Shown here in pieces: positions 36,235 to 44,331 of a DNA stretch of 64,000 bases. Below the pieces are notes generated by a model. That model had not been told where the DNA came from and made no database searches. It saw nothing but the letters and a program-made list of their open reading frames with translations. Positions within the stretch are counted from its first letter, which is position 1; each line of letters begins with the position of its first letter. The stretch covers positions 124,001 to 188,000 of the forward strand of contig NZ_SCFM01000002.1 in assembly GCF_004138295.1 (NCBI RefSeq). The letters are read 5' to 3'. The DNA is from Ectobacillus funiculus. GTDB lineage: Bacteria > Bacillota > Bacilli > Bacillales > Bacillaceae_G. The translations under genes and the position numbers were made by a program.

Positions 36235-36511
36235 AAGAACTTTATCAAAACAAATGCAGATGTGGCGAAACATCTCATTGGTGGGAAAATAGGAATTATT
36301 GATAGAACTAGAGGGGGATGTCAATATCGATGAGGGCGCTATTGTCAATGTAAATGGAGCAGGGGCTTGTGCATACAGAGATGAGAAAGGATACTTACAT
36401 CTCGTCGAATCCAGTTGTACTCACATGGGATTGTCCTCGTCATGATTCGGGGGTTTCGGTAGATGGTGATGTAAGGGAGGGGCCGGCGGAAAACCCTCTG
36501 AAGAGAGAGAA
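36235..36511 (+). pseudogene. Remnant of a Rieske-domain FAD-dependent oxidoreductase
   Basis: Pieces in three frames follow gene order: NFIKTNADVAKHLIGGKIG, then LEGDVNIDEGAIVNVNGAGA with CAYRDEKGYLHLVESSCTH, then WDCPRHDSGVSVDGDV and EGPAENPLK. This is the C-terminal Rieske [2Fe-2S] domain and the linker of Bacillales YhfW-type oxidoreductases. The second cysteine-histidine motif is damaged (C.RH instead of C.CH.H or C.H), a segment between the two motifs is missing, and at least two frameshifts are present. Confidence 0.65.
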
Positions 36512-36596
36512 TAGAGCTAGAATAACCTTTAGTGTCTAAGAGGATTGACCATCACTCGGTTAACGATTAATCAATTATTTATAAACAGTTAATCCA

Positions 36597-36627
36597 AAAA
36601 GACACTGAGGAAGCTCAGTGTCTTTTC
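36597..36627. terminator. Bidirectional intrinsic terminator
   Basis: AAAAAGACACTGAG, then GAAG, then CTCAGTGTCTTTT: a perfect stem with A and T tracts on both sides. On the minus strand it ends the sugar dehydrogenase gene, whose stop codon touches it. Confidence 0.9.
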
Positions 36628-38041
36628 ATGGAGCAATTTCAAAAACAGTACCTTTGTTAAAATCAGTCACTTTCATAGAGCCATAAACCCCTAAATACAA
36701 TCTGGTTTGGTCCAGATTCGTTCCTAGATTAACATAATAAGCAGATTGAGACCCAAAATCATAATCGGTTTCAACCACACTAAAATCATTTAGTTTACAA
36801 TCTGTTCTTACCCTTGTATAAGCTAAAACCCCTCTAACTGGGGTTTCAGATTCTTCCTTCCGGGCAAGATCGGTAAACACAACGCTTCCCGTTAAAGCAG
36901 GGATTTCTTTCCCCATATATGGCTGGACTCCCGTAAGTGCCGTTCCCCCAAACTTATCGGGTCGGGGATCATTATGGAAATAACTAGTTAAAGGCTGAAT
37001 CCGCTTCACTGAAGTTTTAATTGCTTCATTATAATAAGCAATTGTTTTCTCAGCCAAAGTCTGATTTGCAGAGCAGTCCCTTATAATCGAAGTAGGAAAA
37101 GCACCTTCCCACCCCCGCCAACCAAAGTTAATAAATCCTTCTTGGTCAGGTTCAAATCTCATTAAAGAAGCCTGAATAAGCTGAGTAACCGGTATTGGTT
37201 TATAATGAACGAATGAAAAAATTGACTCTACCAAATCCTGTCCGACATTTCCCACATATTTAATATACTGATTATAATACCTTTGAAATGAAATTCCGGG
37301 TATATTGCGAACCCCTTTGGCAATTACCGTAAGGGTTTCCTGAATAGGTGCGGGAAGTTCATTGAAACGTGTGACTACGGGTGGATTATAGCTAGATGTA
37401 TTCCTATCTACATCAACCTCAATTATTTTACCGGCTATTTCCATGTCATCCTGGCTTAAATTAAATGGATCATAGCCTGATCCGCCATCTCCGGTTGTTA
37501 AAATAAGTTTTCCTGTTTCAGGTGAAAAGTTTAAGCTATTGACACCATTATGATTAGAAAAAGGTCTTCTTAAGTTAAGTAATGTCCGCCGTTTTAGAGG
37601 TTGGCCATTCGATTGTAAAATCCATTCTTCAACTGTATCAATATGATCATATTGAGTTTCTCTATTTATCCACCTTCGATTTAAAGTTTTGGGATCACAC
37701 GGGTTAGGGTTAGAAGATTCAGGAAGAGCGCCTGGACCCCGTGTTCCAGCTACTGAATAATGAAGATAAAACAGACCGTTATAATAAAATTTAGGATGAA
37801 ACGCTAGCCCTAGCAATCCTCGCTCATCATAACCACCACCAGAACCACCTAGTTTTATGATTTGCGGGCGAATATCTAAAAAAGTCCTAATATCCCCATT
37901 TCCTATATAAAAGATCTCTCCTACCTGGGTTGCAATAAATAATCTTTCAATTGAGTCCCCTGGAAGTATAGTTGTTTTCAAAACAGTGGGTAAATTTATC
38001 CTATTTACAATAGGGCGTAAACTAACCTTAACTTTTATCAA
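36626..38041 (-). CDS. PQQ-dependent sugar dehydrogenase family protein (beta-propeller)
   Basis: The 471-residue product fits the glucose/sorbosone dehydrogenase family: GDSIERLFIATQVGEIFYI, GGGYDERGLLGLAFHPKF, FSNHNGVNSLNFSPETGKL, TTGDGGSGYDPFN and GFINFGWRGWEGAFP are propeller motifs, and the His and Asp near them are the usual catalytic and calcium positions. No signal peptide is visible at the chosen start, which is unusual because most members are secreted. The enzyme would oxidise an aldose or a similar alcohol with PQQ; Bacillales often lack PQQ synthesis, so the real cofactor or role is open. Confidence 0.8.
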   Translation of the reverse strand: MIKVKVSLRPIVNRINLPTVLKTTILPGDSIERLFIATQVGEIFYIGNGDIRTFLDIRPQIIKLGGSGGGYDERGLLGLAFHPKFYYNGLFYLHYSVAGTRGPGALPESSNPNPCDPKTLNRRWINRETQYDHIDTVEEWILQSNGQPLKRRTLLNLRRPFSNHNGVNSLNFSPETGKLILTTGDGGSGYDPFNLSQDDMEIAGKIIEVDVDRNTSSYNPPVVTRFNELPAPIQETLTVIAKGVRNIPGISFQRYYNQYIKYVGNVGQDLVESIFSFVHYKPIPVTQLIQASLMRFEPDQEGFINFGWRGWEGAFPTSIIRDCSANQTLAEKTIAYYNEAIKTSVKRIQPLTSYFHNDPRPDKFGGTALTGVQPYMGKEIPALTGSVVFTDLARKEESETPVRGVLAYTRVRTDCKLNDFSVVETDYDFGSQSAYYVNLGTNLDQTRLYLGVYGSMKVTDFNKGTVFEIAP

Positions 38042-38080
38042 CTAACTTTACACTCCCTCTATTGTTTTCTTTTATTTTTT

Positions 38081-38216
38081 AAGAAAGTATAAATTTCTAG
38101 CTAAAAGACAATTCGACGTAGTGGGAAATTTTAGGGATAAAGTATAAGTAGGGCTACGCCTCTGTCTCTGTCTTCGCCCAAAGGCAGGGCTCGCCAGTCG
38201 ACGAGTTTCCTTTATA
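38081..38216 (+). repeat. Intergenic repeat E, copy 2
   Basis: AAGAAAGTATAAATTTCTAGCT, AATTCGACGTAGTGGGAAATT, CTACGCCTCTGTCT and GGGCTCGCCAGTCGACGAG match the other copies. This one lies between two divergent genes (36626 minus and 38380 plus), behind a T-rich run rather than behind a terminator. The rest of the 340-bp interval shows nothing. Confidence 0.75.
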
Positions 38217-38379
38217 AGAATATGATTAGAGCGGTTCTATTAGTACCAAATGAGGGCTGCGGAATCTAACAAGGCATTGCAGTAGGGGACATGTAAGTGG
38301 GTAGCAAGCTTGCATTTTTGCAATTCATAGCCATCAGCAGTAAGATAAAAATAAAAATGAGAATGAAAGAGGTGTCTAC

Positions 38380-38937
38380 ATGAAAACAGAACAAGATTAT
38401 TTTGAAGAAGGAAAGTCAATTCAGGCTTATATGAATGAGATGAGCTCATTAAAAGAAGAAAGTCTTGCTGTTTATGAGCAATTTCAACTGCCCACAGATG
38501 GGCTTGTTGAAAAACTAGAACAACATCGTCTTCATTTCTTAACTATTACAGAAGACTGGTGTGGAGATGCGATGATGATTAATCCTATTATTCGCAAATT
38601 GGCTGAAGCTGCAAATATTGAGATGCGTGTTGCATTACGAGATGCAGATACAGATTTGATTGATCGTCATTTAACCAATGGTGGACGCGCAATCCCGATT
38701 ATTTTGTTATTCAATAATCAAGGACATCTGCTAGGAAAATGGGGACCCCGTGCACCTGAGGTTCAGCAAATAGTTGATGAACTTCGTGCAACACTACCAC
38801 CAAAAGAGGATCCTTCTTTTCCAGAAAAACAAAAAGAAATATTTGGCTCTTTAAGGAAAAGATATGTAGAAGATCCAACTCTTTGGTCATATGTTTACGA
38901 TAGTTTTAGAGAGACCGTGTTGTCTATTCTCAAGTAA
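38380..38937 (+). CDS. Thioredoxin-family protein with a single active-site cysteine
   Basis: The ATG at 38380 has AAAGAGGTG upstream. The 185 residues contain a thioredoxin fold: HFLTITEDWCGDAMMINP corresponds to the usual WCGPC segment, but the second Cys is replaced (C-G-D-A-M), and GGRAIPIILLFNN holds the cis-proline region. A long helical C-terminus follows. Proteins of this type cannot form an internal disulfide and may act as glutathionylation- or bacillithiol-linked factors; this is inference. Confidence 0.8.
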   Translation: MKTEQDYFEEGKSIQAYMNEMSSLKEESLAVYEQFQLPTDGLVEKLEQHRLHFLTITEDWCGDAMMINPIIRKLAEAANIEMRVALRDADTDLIDRHLTNGGRAIPIILLFNNQGHLLGKWGPRAPEVQQIVDELRATLPPKEDPSFPEKQKEIFGSLRKRYVEDPTLWSYVYDSFRETVLSILK

Positions 38938-38980
38938 ACTAAAGAAGATTTTCCTTCAGAAATAATCAATATACAAATAA

Positions 38981-39015
38981 AAAGCACCGTTTCGTATGAA
39001 TAGGAACGGTGCTTT
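38981..39015. terminator. Bidirectional terminator
   Basis: AAAGCACCGTT and AACGGTGCTTT pair around a 13-nt loop between convergent genes (38380 plus and 39115 minus). Confidence 0.8.
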
Positions 39016-39114
39016 GCAACAAGATAACTTTTTATGATTGTATAACATTTTCACAGGTCATTGAATGCTCTGCTTCCAGAGGTTTAAAAATATAACAGCT
39101 CTCCTAACGTTTGG

Positions 39115-40755
39115 TTATTGAATTTTCTTAACTCGTTCTTCAACCAGCGAAGTAAATGGTTGCTTCAGCTGCCTTATATAATTTTCAAACACATCGATGT
39201 CAAACGGACCGTCCACTTTGTCTGTTCCTTCACGTAAAACAGTGAAATCGTCACCGCCGTTAGCTAGGTAGCTGTTTACCGTAACAGTATATTTTGCTTT
39301 AGGATCAATAGGGGTCCCGTCAGTGCGGAAGATATCAATGACTTTGTTTCCACGATCTCTAGTTCCGTCCCAGGTGTATTTCAAGCCGGAAATTTGCAGC
39401 ATACGAACTCTTCCTTGCTGCTGCCATTGTTGATTTAAGAGGCGTCGGATTTGATCGCCGGTCAAAGTCAATTGCACGAGATTTTCTTTAAATGGTTGAA
39501 TAGTGAACAACTCTCCCCAGGTGACTTCCCCAGCTGTGATGTCTGCTCGAATTCCACTAGGGTTCATAAAAGCGAAGTCAGAATTCATGGCTGTTCGTTG
39601 AGAATCGGCAATCAGATTTCCTAAAGCGGATTCACCGTTTTTATTCCGAGTGCCGGTAATGTCGGTTACAGCCGTTCCAACGACTTTATTAACGGTAGGA
39701 GTGACTTGGGCTTCGTACTTTTTCATCATTTCCTTGATTTCCTCATCCGGTTTAATGGCGTCCTGATAGACGGTCACAATTTCAGCTTTTTTGGTTACGA
39801 TATCTTTAGTTGCCGGATCAATCTCCAGGTCGACGTCGGAGAAAGCTGTTGCGTAAGAATACGCTTGAACAAGCAGCTTTCCGTCTACTTCTGTGTTAAG
39901 ATATGTGTGGGTATGACCAGTGAAGATCACGTCTACTTCATCATCTATCTTTTTAGCCATATCAATGATTTCCCCGGTAGCGGCACCATTCGGGGTAGAC
40001 TGACTGCCGCCATTGTGCGCAAGTACGACAATAGCTTTAACGCCTTGTTTTTTGAGTTCTGTAACCGTTTGGTTAATGGCCTGCACTTCATCTGTGAATT
40101 TCACTCCTGCTAATTCACTGGGAGGCACGATCTTGGGTGTATCGCTTAGTACAACGCCGATAAATCCAATCGGTATGCCATTAATTTTTTTAATTTCAAA
40201 GGGAGGAAGGATCGGCTTACCCGTGTTTTCGTCAATGACGTTCGCGCATATATATGGGAATTGAGCCCCTTCAAAGTATCCTGTTTTCGGGTTGGTCCCG
40301 CCGTGGATGAGCCGCATCATTTCGCCTACTCCCCGATCGAATTCGTGATTCCCTAATGTTCCTACATCAAAGCCCATTTTGTTCAACACTTCAATCGTCG
40401 GTTCCTCTTGCAGCAGCGAAGATACAGGTGCGCTTCCGCCAACCATGTCACCTGCATGGACCAAAAGGGTATTTTTGTTTTCCTTTTTCCTTTGCTGCAA
40501 ATAGGCAGCGAGATATTCCACTTTGCCTACATACCTTCCGTTAAATTTGCGGGTCATTTCCAATTGTCCATGCAAATCGTTAATGCCGAGTAATTGTACT
40601 TGAATGAAACGGTTCTTATCATTCTCGGTGTATTTGGGTGCGCCTATCGTTTTAGAATTCCCGAAGGCCAAAATAAAACCCGCAGCTAATGTGGTCGTAA
40701 GAACAAAAGCAGGGACTGCTTTTTTCAATGCGTTCCAATTCGAAGTTCCTCTCAC
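39115..40755 (-). CDS. Secreted 5'-nucleotidase / 2',3'-cyclic nucleotide phosphodiesterase
   Basis: The 546 residues begin with an N-terminal hydrophobic export segment (about 12-32). The metallophosphoesterase domain shows LLGINDLHGQLE, LVHAGDMVGGS, LGNHEFDRG and VIFTGHTHTYL, and the 5'-nucleotidase domain ends VNSYLANGGDDFTVL. It should act outside the cytoplasm, freeing phosphate and nucleosides. It lies 119 bp downstream of the HupE-like gene on the same strand with no terminator between, so co-transcription is possible. AGGAGGAGAG precedes the GTG/ATG start region; I kept 40755. Confidence 0.92.
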   Translation of the reverse strand: MRGTSNWNALKKAVPAFVLTTTLAAGFILAFGNSKTIGAPKYTENDKNRFIQVQLLGINDLHGQLEMTRKFNGRYVGKVEYLAAYLQQRKKENKNTLLVHAGDMVGGSAPVSSLLQEEPTIEVLNKMGFDVGTLGNHEFDRGVGEMMRLIHGGTNPKTGYFEGAQFPYICANVIDENTGKPILPPFEIKKINGIPIGFIGVVLSDTPKIVPPSELAGVKFTDEVQAINQTVTELKKQGVKAIVVLAHNGGSQSTPNGAATGEIIDMAKKIDDEVDVIFTGHTHTYLNTEVDGKLLVQAYSYATAFSDVDLEIDPATKDIVTKKAEIVTVYQDAIKPDEEIKEMMKKYEAQVTPTVNKVVGTAVTDITGTRNKNGESALGNLIADSQRTAMNSDFAFMNPSGIRADITAGEVTWGELFTIQPFKENLVQLTLTGDQIRRLLNQQWQQQGRVRMLQISGLKYTWDGTRDRGNKVIDIFRTDGTPIDPKAKYTVTVNSYLANGGDDFTVLREGTDKVDGPFDIDVFENYIRQLKQPFTSLVEERVKKIQ

Positions 40756-40874
40756 TCAGTTCTCTCCTCCTAATCTTCTACTAGGCTACTACTTTAGCAT
40801 AAGGAGGAATTGTTAAAAATGGTTAATTTTACCATTAATATTCAGTTAAATATATAATTGATTAGTGATCAATT

Positions 40875-41963
40875 TCAGGTGAAAACACGCATCACAAACC
40901 AATACGTTCCCGCAAGCCCTACAAGGATGGAAGCGATCTGTACAGTTTTTGGCCACCAATGAAAATTTTCCACTTTTCGCAACATAGGGTAGATGCAAAC
41001 CACAATAAGCAATTGCCCCAATTCAACTCCAAGGTTGAATGTAAGCAGTGCAGTGAGTTCATGATTCTTAGGCAACCCAATTTCCTGCAGAACTCCGGCA
41101 AAACCAAATCCATGAACCAATCCAAAGGCAAGCGTTAAAGCCCACCGGTGCTGATGCTCCTTCGAGAAAAGATTTTCCAACGCCACGTAACAGATGGTAA
41201 GAGCAATCGTTGCTTCAACAAAACGGGAAGGCGGGGACACTACGTCAAAGGCTGCTAGCATGAGTGTGATGCTGTGCGCAAAAGTAAAGGAGGTGACGAC
41301 GGTCACCATACTTCGAAAATTCATTTTTACTAATAAGAGAGCAAGCAAAAACAAGATATGGTCGTACCCGGTTAAGATATGTTTGAGTCCAAGCTGAATA
41401 AACTGCCGAGCTGTGTCAAAAAATCCTGGGGCTTGCCCAAATGTCCCTGTCCACAAATTTTTATCTTTAGAAAATATATACTCAAATGATTTTCCATCTA
41501 ACGATTGGAAAGTGGCTACATTCGTATGCTTGTTTTCGGACCGTTCAAAAAACAAATTATAAAGGATTGACACTGTTCCAATCTTTGCAGAATCCTTAAA
41601 TAATAAATCTATCTGAATCATTGCTAGTTGGGGGACCGATTGAGCTACATGGGTCATGGGCAAAATGCGACCGTTATTTTTCACTATCAAGCCTTTTTCA
41701 ATGTAGGGACGGATTACCTTACCGTAGGCGTTTTTCAATTCGTCTTGATCGACTATCTCATCATGATTGGTATCCACGCCGGGGAATTCGGTGATGGATA
41801 ACGAATCGATAAGGAGGCTGATTTTTACACTATCTCCGTCCGATACGATTTTGGCAAAGCCGTAGCTTCCGGCATGTGCGAATGCTCTATAGCTATTGGA
41901 GGATAAACAGAAAAATCCCAGAAAGATGATAATCGAGATAAGCAGTAAATATATTCTTTTCAA
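40875..41963 (-). CDS. HupE/UreJ-like membrane protein with N-terminal extracellular domain
   Basis: The 362-residue product starts with a signal peptide, then about 170 external residues, among them the calcium-loop-like DTNHDEIVDQDEL (about 63-75, an EF-hand pattern). The C-terminal half has six or seven membrane helices with IQLGLKHILTGYDHILFLLA, FTFAHSITL, VEATIALTICYVALEN and LVHGFGFAG, the HupE/UreJ_2 signature (PF13795). The histidines suit metal (nickel or cobalt) handling, which is inference; no urease or hydrogenase gene is nearby. AGGAGG precedes the start. Confidence 0.85.
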   Translation of the reverse strand: MKRIYLLLISIIIFLGFFCLSSNSYRAFAHAGSYGFAKIVSDGDSVKISLLIDSLSITEFPGVDTNHDEIVDQDELKNAYGKVIRPYIEKGLIVKNNGRILPMTHVAQSVPQLAMIQIDLLFKDSAKIGTVSILYNLFFERSENKHTNVATFQSLDGKSFEYIFSKDKNLWTGTFGQAPGFFDTARQFIQLGLKHILTGYDHILFLLALLLVKMNFRSMVTVVTSFTFAHSITLMLAAFDVVSPPSRFVEATIALTICYVALENLFSKEHQHRWALTLAFGLVHGFGFAGVLQEIGLPKNHELTALLTFNLGVELGQLLIVVCIYPMLRKVENFHWWPKTVQIASILVGLAGTYWFVMRVFT

Positions 41964-42252
41964 TGTGAGTCCTCCTAAGACTTACTCAATAAATGAAAAG
42001 ATTAACATGTTAGTAATATGAGAAAGAGTGAACTTAGAAGAAGAGAATAATCATTTATAGGAAAAATAGGTTCTCATAGTTCGGAATTGAGTTGTTCGAC
42101 AAGATCAATCTTGCTCGGGGCCTTCATTTTGCTAATTACGGCACAAGTCTTCGGCAAGCTATTTTGAGCAGCACGGAAAAAACATATGAGATTAATAGTT
42201 AATTTATTCCTATGTAGTTTGATCAAGAGCAAAACGGAATTACGAATAAAAA

Positions 42253-42290
42253 AGGGGAAGGGCTTATCTAAGTTTCCTTAAGCCCTTCCC
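42253..42290 (-). terminator. Terminator overlapping the end of the DUF1284 gene
   Basis: GGGAAGGGCTTA and TAAGCCCTTCCC form a 12-bp stem. On the minus strand it is followed by CTTTTTTA, and the TAA stop codon lies at the edge of its loop, so the last six or seven codons form the 5' arm. Confidence 0.8.
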
Positions 42291-42680
42291 TTCATGAATC
42301 TCTTGAATACCTTCCTCACAAACTCCATATGAACGCCAGGAACAAGTTTCACATACAATTTGAATATCAGAGGGGGTGACAAACTTTTGGATACACGACT
42401 CAATGTCTTTCCAACTTAAAATTTTTCCGATTTTAAGCCCCATTTTCTCTAAAATAAGGGCATCCCTTTCATAAATATTGTCGTCTTGGCAGTGGTATTT
42501 ACCTGAGTTGGGGTATTTTTCACACAATTGATCGGGTCCCTTTACAAGCTGAATTAACGTTGTAGGGTTATCTCTCAGGGTTTGATGCAAATATGTCATA
42601 TTTTCCACATATTCTTCGGAATAGCCCATTCCCCGATAGCCTATAAGGCAAAAAAGATGATGACCGCGCAGCTTATACAT
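42264..42680 (-). CDS. DUF1284 domain protein (cysteine-rich)
   Basis: The 138 residues begin MYKLRGHHLFCLIGYRGMGY, the signature of DUF1284 (PF06935). Cysteines at about 11, 53, 63, 94, 109, 112 and 120 (in DQLCEKY, YHCQDD, CETCSW and VCEEG) are typical and suggest an iron-sulfur cluster; the function is not established. GGGGGAGACAT precedes the ATG at 42680. The gene overlaps its terminator. The 300 bp on its left up to the HupE gene contain no gene I can support. Confidence 0.85.
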   Translation of the reverse strand: MYKLRGHHLFCLIGYRGMGYSEEYVENMTYLHQTLRDNPTTLIQLVKGPDQLCEKYPNSGKYHCQDDNIYERDALILEKMGLKIGKILSWKDIESCIQKFVTPSDIQIVCETCSWRSYGVCEEGIQEIHEGKGLRKLR

Positions 42681-43030
42681 ATGTCTCCCCCAGTTTACAC
42701 GTTCAATTACATTTAAGAGTTAACTAAAGAATATTATTAGTTAACACGTATGATTCCTTCTAACATATCACATTTGTATAAAAAACTTAAATACCATAGC
42801 CATTGTTCCTTGTGTAACGAATAGGAGCACGATAATGGAATAGATTAAAAAAGGAGATTTATGTATAATGAACGAGTTAAACAATCGTATTTTACTGCGA
42901 ACTGCATAATGTCTTAGACTAGCTTAATCGACGGTAAATATATAGCTACAATATTCAAAATGAATACAGGAAACATAATAGTGAATAAAGATTTCAAAAT
43001 GGACAAATTTAGTAAAAGGAGAAGGGATAT
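42681..43030. other. Gene-free stretch with a possible gene-start relic
   Basis: AAAAAGGAGATTTATG at 42849-42863 is an excellent start site, but the frame (MYNERVKQSYFTANCIMS) stops after 18 codons at 42917. It may be the 5' relic of a deleted gene. Nothing else is seen. Confidence 0.3.
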
Positions 43031-43336
43031 ATGCAATACATAGTTACAGCTTATGACGGCACTGATGAAAAGGCAATTGACAGAAGATTAATGGCAAGGG
43101 AAGAACATTTAAAATCCGTCGAAAGAAGATTTAAAGAAGGACAGCATTTGTATGGTGCAGCGATCCTTAATGATGAAGGAAAAATGATAGGATCAATGAT
43201 GATCGTAGATTATCCATCAAGAGAAGATTTGGATAATTGGCTGAAGGTTGAACCTTATGTTGTGGGGAATGTGTGGCAGAAAATAGAAATACAGCCTTGC
43301 AGAGTAGCATCCACATTTATGGAACTTTATGATTGA
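43031..43336 (+). CDS. YciI family protein
   Basis: The ATG at 43031 has AAAAGGAGAAGGG upstream. The 101-residue product is a typical single-domain YciI protein: MQYIVTAYDGTDEKAIDRR, then LYGAAILNDEGKMIGSMMIV, then LDNWLKVEPYVVGNVW, with the conserved Asp and His/Pro region (REEHLKS, EPYV). The family has a ferredoxin-like dimeric fold and enzyme-like active-site residues, but a generally unknown reaction. It seems monocistronic. Confidence 0.9.
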   Translation: MQYIVTAYDGTDEKAIDRRLMAREEHLKSVERRFKEGQHLYGAAILNDEGKMIGSMMIVDYPSREDLDNWLKVEPYVVGNVWQKIEIQPCRVASTFMELYD

Positions 43337-43579
43337 AGAGGTTCACTAAGGCTAAGCTTCCTGATGATGAAGAGAGGAAGAAATAGTTGTTTTGTATGGA
43401 GCTGATAACCGATTAGGATCACTATTTCTTTTTTGCGTGCAAATTTAGAAAACGGCAAATCTCTAATATGTAGAGCATATGGCGGCGCCTGAAGCCATCA
43501 AAACTCCGAGAGCAGATTTAGTACGATTTCTTGATGGGTGCGATTTGGATAACCGGCTGGACTTAGAGACAAAAATAGG

Positions 43580-43638
43580 AGTAAGGAAATGGCTAAGCAT
43601 AGGGTCTAGTAAAGGGGACTTACGCTTAGTTTTTTCAT
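43580..43638 (+). repeat. Short conserved hairpin element F2, terminator-like
   Basis: GGAGTAA, ATGGCTAAGCA, TAGTAAAGG and GCTTAGTTTTTTCA line up with F1 at 19866. CTAAGC and GCTTAG form the stem, followed by a six-T run. It lies 75 bp before the sensor-kinase remnant, in a 370-bp stretch with no other feature. Confidence 0.45.
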
Positions 43639-43711
43639 TTTTAGGAGGGGGAATTTTCCTCCAATTATCTCTCTGATACAATAGAATCATATAAGCAGAA
43701 AGAGAGGTGCG

Positions 43712-44287
43712 ATGGTGACCCTTTATTTAAAGCGCAGCTGGCATTGGATAGATTATAGTCTTGTATTTTTTCGGTTGTGCTGGTACATAATAAATCTTTT
43801 TATTATTATTTCCACGGCTCCTTTCAAGCCAAATGAACAATATTGGATGGTTATCCTGTTTACTGCTTCCTACATTATTCCGCAACTCTTTCATCTTCCG
43901 AATAGGATATCGTCCTCTGGCTTTATTTTGTCAGAGCTCATTTTAACCGGGAGTTTATTTGTTTGGGCTACCAATTATTCAGCTTATGTAATTGATTTTA
44001 TGTGGATCCCGATTTTATCGATTGCTTTTCTCTCTGCAACGCGAACACAATGGTGGGCAGCGGCAGGAATTTCAATATTGCCATTATGTATTTTTGTAAT
44101 TGGCAAACCAGCCGCAGAGTTGTTCCTTCAATATATAGTGGCACTTATTTTATTTGGAACAATGGGATTAGCGTTTCGTTTTCTTTTACAAAAAAATGAA
44201 GAGCAAAAGGCTTTAGTGAAGGAATTGCATATCAAAAACCAACAGCTTAGGAGGAAAATAATTCATTTAAGTCTCTACCTATACTAG
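43712..44287 (+). pseudogene. Truncated sensor histidine kinase (membrane domain only)
   Basis: The ATG at 43712 has AGAGAGGTGC upstream. The 191 residues hold about five or six membrane helices, then a coiled stretch NEEQKALVKELHIKNQQLRR, which in NarL-class sensor kinases leads into the dimerisation/phosphoacceptor domain. Here the frame ends within 12 residues (KIIHLSLYLY), and no kinase domain follows in any frame before the patatin gene. I infer a 3' deletion, though a stand-alone membrane protein cannot be excluded. It lies 44 bp before the patatin gene and may share its transcript. Confidence 0.6.
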
Positions 44288-44331
44288 ACTCGATAGAAAT
44301 ACAGTACATTTTAAATATAGGAGGTGTAAAC

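Noticed and set aside
43440-43700. Possible riboswitch before the sensor-kinase remnant
   Set aside because: Apart from element F2, I could not match the sequence to a known aptamer core.
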